Positions 61,180 to 64,000 of a DNA stretch of 64,000 nucleotides are shown one piece after another (positions within the stretch are counted from its first letter, which is position 1; each line of letters opens with the position of its first letter). The notes beneath the pieces are model-generated. The model ran no database searches. It was not told where the DNA came from and saw only the letters and a program-made list of their open reading frames with translations. The DNA comes from Myroides profundi (lineage in GTDB: Bacteria; Bacteroidota; Bacteroidia; Flavobacteriales; Flavobacteriaceae): the NCBI RefSeq assembly GCF_000833025.1, contig NZ_CP010817.1, positions 2,728,001-2,792,000 on the forward strand, given 5' to 3'. Position numbers and translations under genes: made by a program.

Positions 61180-63192
61180 TTAATTATTGCGTATTGTAAA
61201 GGATATAGAAGTACCAGCTCCTTTCTTACTCTTAAGAATAAGCTTTGAATTCAAAACACGTAGTCTATCTTCCATATTTTTAATTCCCAATCCGCGTTTA
61301 GCAGATTTTACATTAAATCCCTTTCCATTGTCTACTACCTCGATTCGGAAATAGTCATTTGATAAATACTCCACTATTAGCCTGCACTCTCTCGCTTCAG
61401 CATATTTCTGAACATTCTGAAATGCTTCCTGAAGCACTCGATAAATATTCACCTTGATCTTATGACTTAGCTTCTCTAGTTCTATTTTAGAATCTATTTT
61501 ACAATCAAAGACTGTACTAACATTTCTATTTTGCATATAGACTAATTCCTCTAAAAGTTGTCCAAAATTGCTAATTAAGAATTTCTCTTCATTGTATAAT
61601 GCATGAGAACTATTTCTAATAAATCGCTCTACCTCTTGTACCTCCTTAACTAAAGACTCTTTAATAGTTTCTAGATTATCGTTTTCTAACTGTAAAAGAG
61701 AAAACCGTGTAACAAATAGCTTATTTAAAACACCATCATGCAATTCCTTAGCAAATTTCTTTCGTTCTAATTCTTGTGCTCTTGTTATACTATTCTGAAT
61801 ATGAATAATAGAGTCATAATACTTCTCAGTATCCTTCTGATACATCTGAACAAGAGCTATTTCTTTAGCTTTACTTCTATAAAAGACAATACACAATATT
61901 CCTATAAAACTAAAAAACAAAGCTATACTTGCATAAGTAATAAGGTTATTTTGATCTTTTAATATCTGATTTGATCTTATAAGAGAGTCTGATTCATATT
62001 GTAATCGTGCGAACTTGCTTCTGATCGTATTAATATCGTTATTAATCAATTCATTGATATACTGATAATAAGAAAAGTTAGTTTTAGAATCAAGTTTATC
62101 ATACATCATCAGTAACTCTAACGCTTTCTTCTGTATTCTTAAATCATCATATTGAGCAGCAGAAGATAACACTTCTTCTAGTAACTGAATTCCATGCGTG
62201 AGCTCATCTCTTTCTAACTTATATTCGGCATATAATATTTTGTTTAGATTATAGGCATGTAGATTATCTATCGCTAGACTGTGATTCATTGCCTCGACCA
62301 CATAACTTATCGCAGAGTCGTATTTCTTATTTTTTAATTGAAGAGAAGCATTAGTGTGCAATAACATAGAATAAAAAGACTCTTTATCCTTATTCTCTAA
62401 TAGTACTAAATGTTTAAAAGCTTCTTGAATAATTTGCTCTGCTTGATCATAATTCCCTTTTTCTATGTACGCACGAGAGAGGTTATTTTTAATAGAAATC
62501 TTATTCATGAGTATTTGTTCCTGTGAATAGAAGTTTTTTAATTCTTCTGCCCCCAAATACTCATCAGCTTTATTTAGCATAGTTATAGCCTTATCATTTC
62601 TTTCTAAGCCTAATTCTATCACTCCTAATATGAATGCTTGACTGTATAAAGTATGTTTATCTACATTATCTCCATTTAACGCTATTGCTTGTAACAACTG
62701 TAATTGAGCTTCTAAGAAAACCCCTCTACTAGAAAGTAATATACTAAAGTATAAATAAGTCTTTTGAAGGTTCTTAATATCCTTTATACTCTTGTAATAT
62801 TGTGCTGATTTATTGTAATAGTAATAACTACTATCAGATACAGTAGTATATTGATAATGTTCTCCTAAGTCAAAATAAGTATTGGCTAGAGATACACTAT
62901 CTTGATTCTTTAAGGCATTAAGATACGCATAAGTTAACTTGTTCTTTTCCTTATAGATATCATCTTTATTAGCTAATGTACTTGGTCTATAATAATAAGC
63001 ATTACCTAATAGCAATAGTCGTTTAACTAGACGATCAGTTTCTGAGTAATTAATTGTATTATTATAATACATTTTTTCTACTTTCCCAGCGTGCAAATTA
63101 TGTTTTTGTACATCTAACTGTCTCTCCCCTTTTTTAGTACAACTAAGAAAAAAAGGGATTAATAAGCAATATAAAATGTATTTTTTAAACAT
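61180..63192 (-). CDS. TPR-containing sensor histidine kinase, orphan (670 aa)
   Basis: Lipobox FFLSC with Cys18, then a helical TPR-like domain (about 90-385), a coiled-coil linker, one membrane segment (about 418-438), the HisKA_3 motif ERKKFAKELHDG with His485 and an HATPase domain (N box at about Asn593, DNGKGF at 621-626, GLGIKNMEDR). It has the same domain plan as the kinase at 1772, so the two are paralogues. No response regulator gene lies beside it. Confidence 0.88.
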   Translation of the reverse strand: MFKKYILYCLLIPFFLSCTKKGERQLDVQKHNLHAGKVEKMYYNNTINYSETDRLVKRLLLLGNAYYYRPSTLANKDDIYKEKNKLTYAYLNALKNQDSVSLANTYFDLGEHYQYTTVSDSSYYYYNKSAQYYKSIKDIKNLQKTYLYFSILLSSRGVFLEAQLQLLQAIALNGDNVDKHTLYSQAFILGVIELGLERNDKAITMLNKADEYLGAEELKNFYSQEQILMNKISIKNNLSRAYIEKGNYDQAEQIIQEAFKHLVLLENKDKESFYSMLLHTNASLQLKNKKYDSAISYVVEAMNHSLAIDNLHAYNLNKILYAEYKLERDELTHGIQLLEEVLSSAAQYDDLRIQKKALELLMMYDKLDSKTNFSYYQYINELINNDINTIRSKFARLQYESDSLIRSNQILKDQNNLITYASIALFFSFIGILCIVFYRSKAKEIALVQMYQKDTEKYYDSIIHIQNSITRAQELERKKFAKELHDGVLNKLFVTRFSLLQLENDNLETIKESLVKEVQEVERFIRNSSHALYNEEKFLISNFGQLLEELVYMQNRNVSTVFDCKIDSKIELEKLSHKIKVNIYRVLQEAFQNVQKYAEARECRLIVEYLSNDYFRIEVVDNGKGFNVKSAKRGLGIKNMEDRLRVLNSKLILKSKKGAGTSISFTIRNN

Positions 63193-63296
63193 TACACTTC
63201 CTGATTCTAAGAAAAGCTAAAAGTATAAAAAATTATCATCCGCATTGAACTCGTTAATCCTTTTATTAATATTTTATACATTACAACCAAAATATA

Positions 63297-64000
63297 CTAA
63301 TATTCTTTTAATCCCTCCTTAAATACTTCTAAAGCTCTTTCTCTAGCAAACTTATGTTCAACTATTGGTTGTCTATAATAGAGTTCTCTCCACTCAGGAA
63401 CCCATTTGTCCATATAGCTTCCGTCTTTATCGAACTTCTTTGCCTGCTCTGTTGGATTAAATATTCTAAAATAGGGTGCAGCATCACATCCACAGCCTGC
63501 TACCCATTGCCAATTCCCGTTATTAGAGGCTAAGTCATAATCTAGTAACTGTTGAGCGAAATAAGCTTCTCCCCAACGCCAATCAATCAATAAATGCTTC
63601 ACTAAAAAACTAGCAACTACCATACGCACTCTATTATGCATAAATCCTGTAGCATTTAATTCTCTCATCCCAGCATCCACCAACGGATAACCTGTATTAC
63701 CTTCACACCATGCCAAGAAGTCTTCTTCATTATTGCGGTATTTTATACCCTCATATTTGGACTTAAAACAATGCTTTTCTACTGTTGGATATAAGTACAT
63801 GATTTGACTAAAGAACTCTCTCCAAATCAATTCTGATAGCCATACATCATTTTCTTTTAAAGCAATACGTACACATTTTCTAATAGATATAGTACCGAAG
63901 CGCAATGCTGTACCTAATAGACTAGTTCCTTTTATACCTGGATAATCACGATACTGATCATACGTTGAAATGATAGCTAAATCTATCTCATTCGTTATCT
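63297..64000 (-). CDS. phrB: Deoxyribodipyrimidine photolyase, 5' end outside the window
   Basis: The part present carries the C-terminal FAD-binding helical domain of CPD photolyases: KGTSLLGTALRFGTISIRK, WLSELIWREFF, GNTGYPLVDAGMREL, NRVRMVVASFLVKHLLIDW, and WGEAYFAQQLLDYDLASNNG with the Trp-rich GNWQWVAG. The reading frame is open to the window edge at 64000, so the N-terminal half and start are missing. It repairs UV-induced pyrimidine dimers with light. Confidence 0.92.
   Translation of the reverse strand, partial: ITNEIDLAIISTYDQYRDYPGIKGTSLLGTALRFGTISIRKCVRIALKENDVWLSELIWREFFSQIMYLYPTVEKHCFKSKYEGIKYRNNEEDFLAWCEGNTGYPLVDAGMRELNATGFMHNRVRMVVASFLVKHLLIDWRWGEAYFAQQLLDYDLASNNGNWQWVAGCGCDAAPYFRIFNPTEQAKKFDKDGSYMDKWVPEWRELYYRQPIVEHKFARERALEVFKEGLKEY

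Noticed and set aside
1-64000. CRISPR arrays, rRNA genes, complete insertion sequences, prophage structural genes
   Set aside because: No regularly spaced direct repeats with unique spacers, no rRNA-like sequence, and no transposase or capsid/tail genes were seen in any frame.

Overview
The window reads as chromosome of a low-GC Flavobacteriaceae member (phylum Bacteroidota), probably Myroides or a close relative. The reasons are: PorP/SprF proteins and C-terminal domains of the type IX secretion system (T9SS); promoter boxes of the TAnnTTTG type; starts without clear Shine-Dalgarno sequences; TPR-type lipoprotein histidine kinases; and a CTnDOT-like tyrosine recombinase. The genus is inference, because nothing here could be searched.

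Layout. 1-5000: two identical tandem tRNA-Arg genes, a GNAT acetyltransferase, then a two-component system (TPR histidine kinase and response regulator) with a small lipoprotein gene on the opposite strand between them. 5.2-11.6 kb: an ornithine cyclodeaminase/mu-crystallin enzyme, then a repeat-driven region. That region holds two tandem TonB-C-like/propeller paralogues, a leucine-rich-repeat lipoprotein broken by a frameshift in a T run, a 50-bp perfect palindrome and a decayed tail of a third propeller gene.

11.8-32.5 kb is the most distinctive block: a degenerate KAS III-like enzyme and two related export cassettes on the minus strand. Cassette 1 (21.6 to 13.3 kb) encodes two short-module surface proteins, a 1074-aa surface protein, a T9SS type-B CTD protein and PorP/SprF. 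Cassette 2 (29.4 to 23.0 kb) encodes a module protein, a type-B CTD protein, an almost identical PorP/SprF and a PorE-like TPR/propeller/OmpA protein, followed by a separately terminated barrel protein. Three membrane-anchored AraC-type regulators sit beside them. A three-copy sequence element links the KAS III-like gene to cassette 2. I infer that the cassettes export and anchor alternative surface structures under membrane-sensed control.

32.5-34.8 kb: an excisionase-like HTH gene and a tyrosine recombinase beside a tRNA-Ser/Pro/Pro cluster, the likely edge of an integrated element. 35-44.5 kb: a methyltransferase, two related GNATs (one fused to a helical domain), STM3941 and ClbS/DfsB family proteins, a DUF2314-ankyrin protein, RNA 2'-phosphotransferase, an SMI1/KNR4-HEAT protein and a HutD protein. 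44.7-64 kb: mostly housekeeping and stress functions. These include a lipoprotein alpha/beta hydrolase, OsmC and pirin, a Crp-type regulator with an outer-membrane protein and DoxX, an SMR exporter, a MocR regulator, a DUF4328 cluster, a lipoprotein tyrosine phosphatase, catalase, a second TPR histidine kinase and a photolyase cut by the window end.
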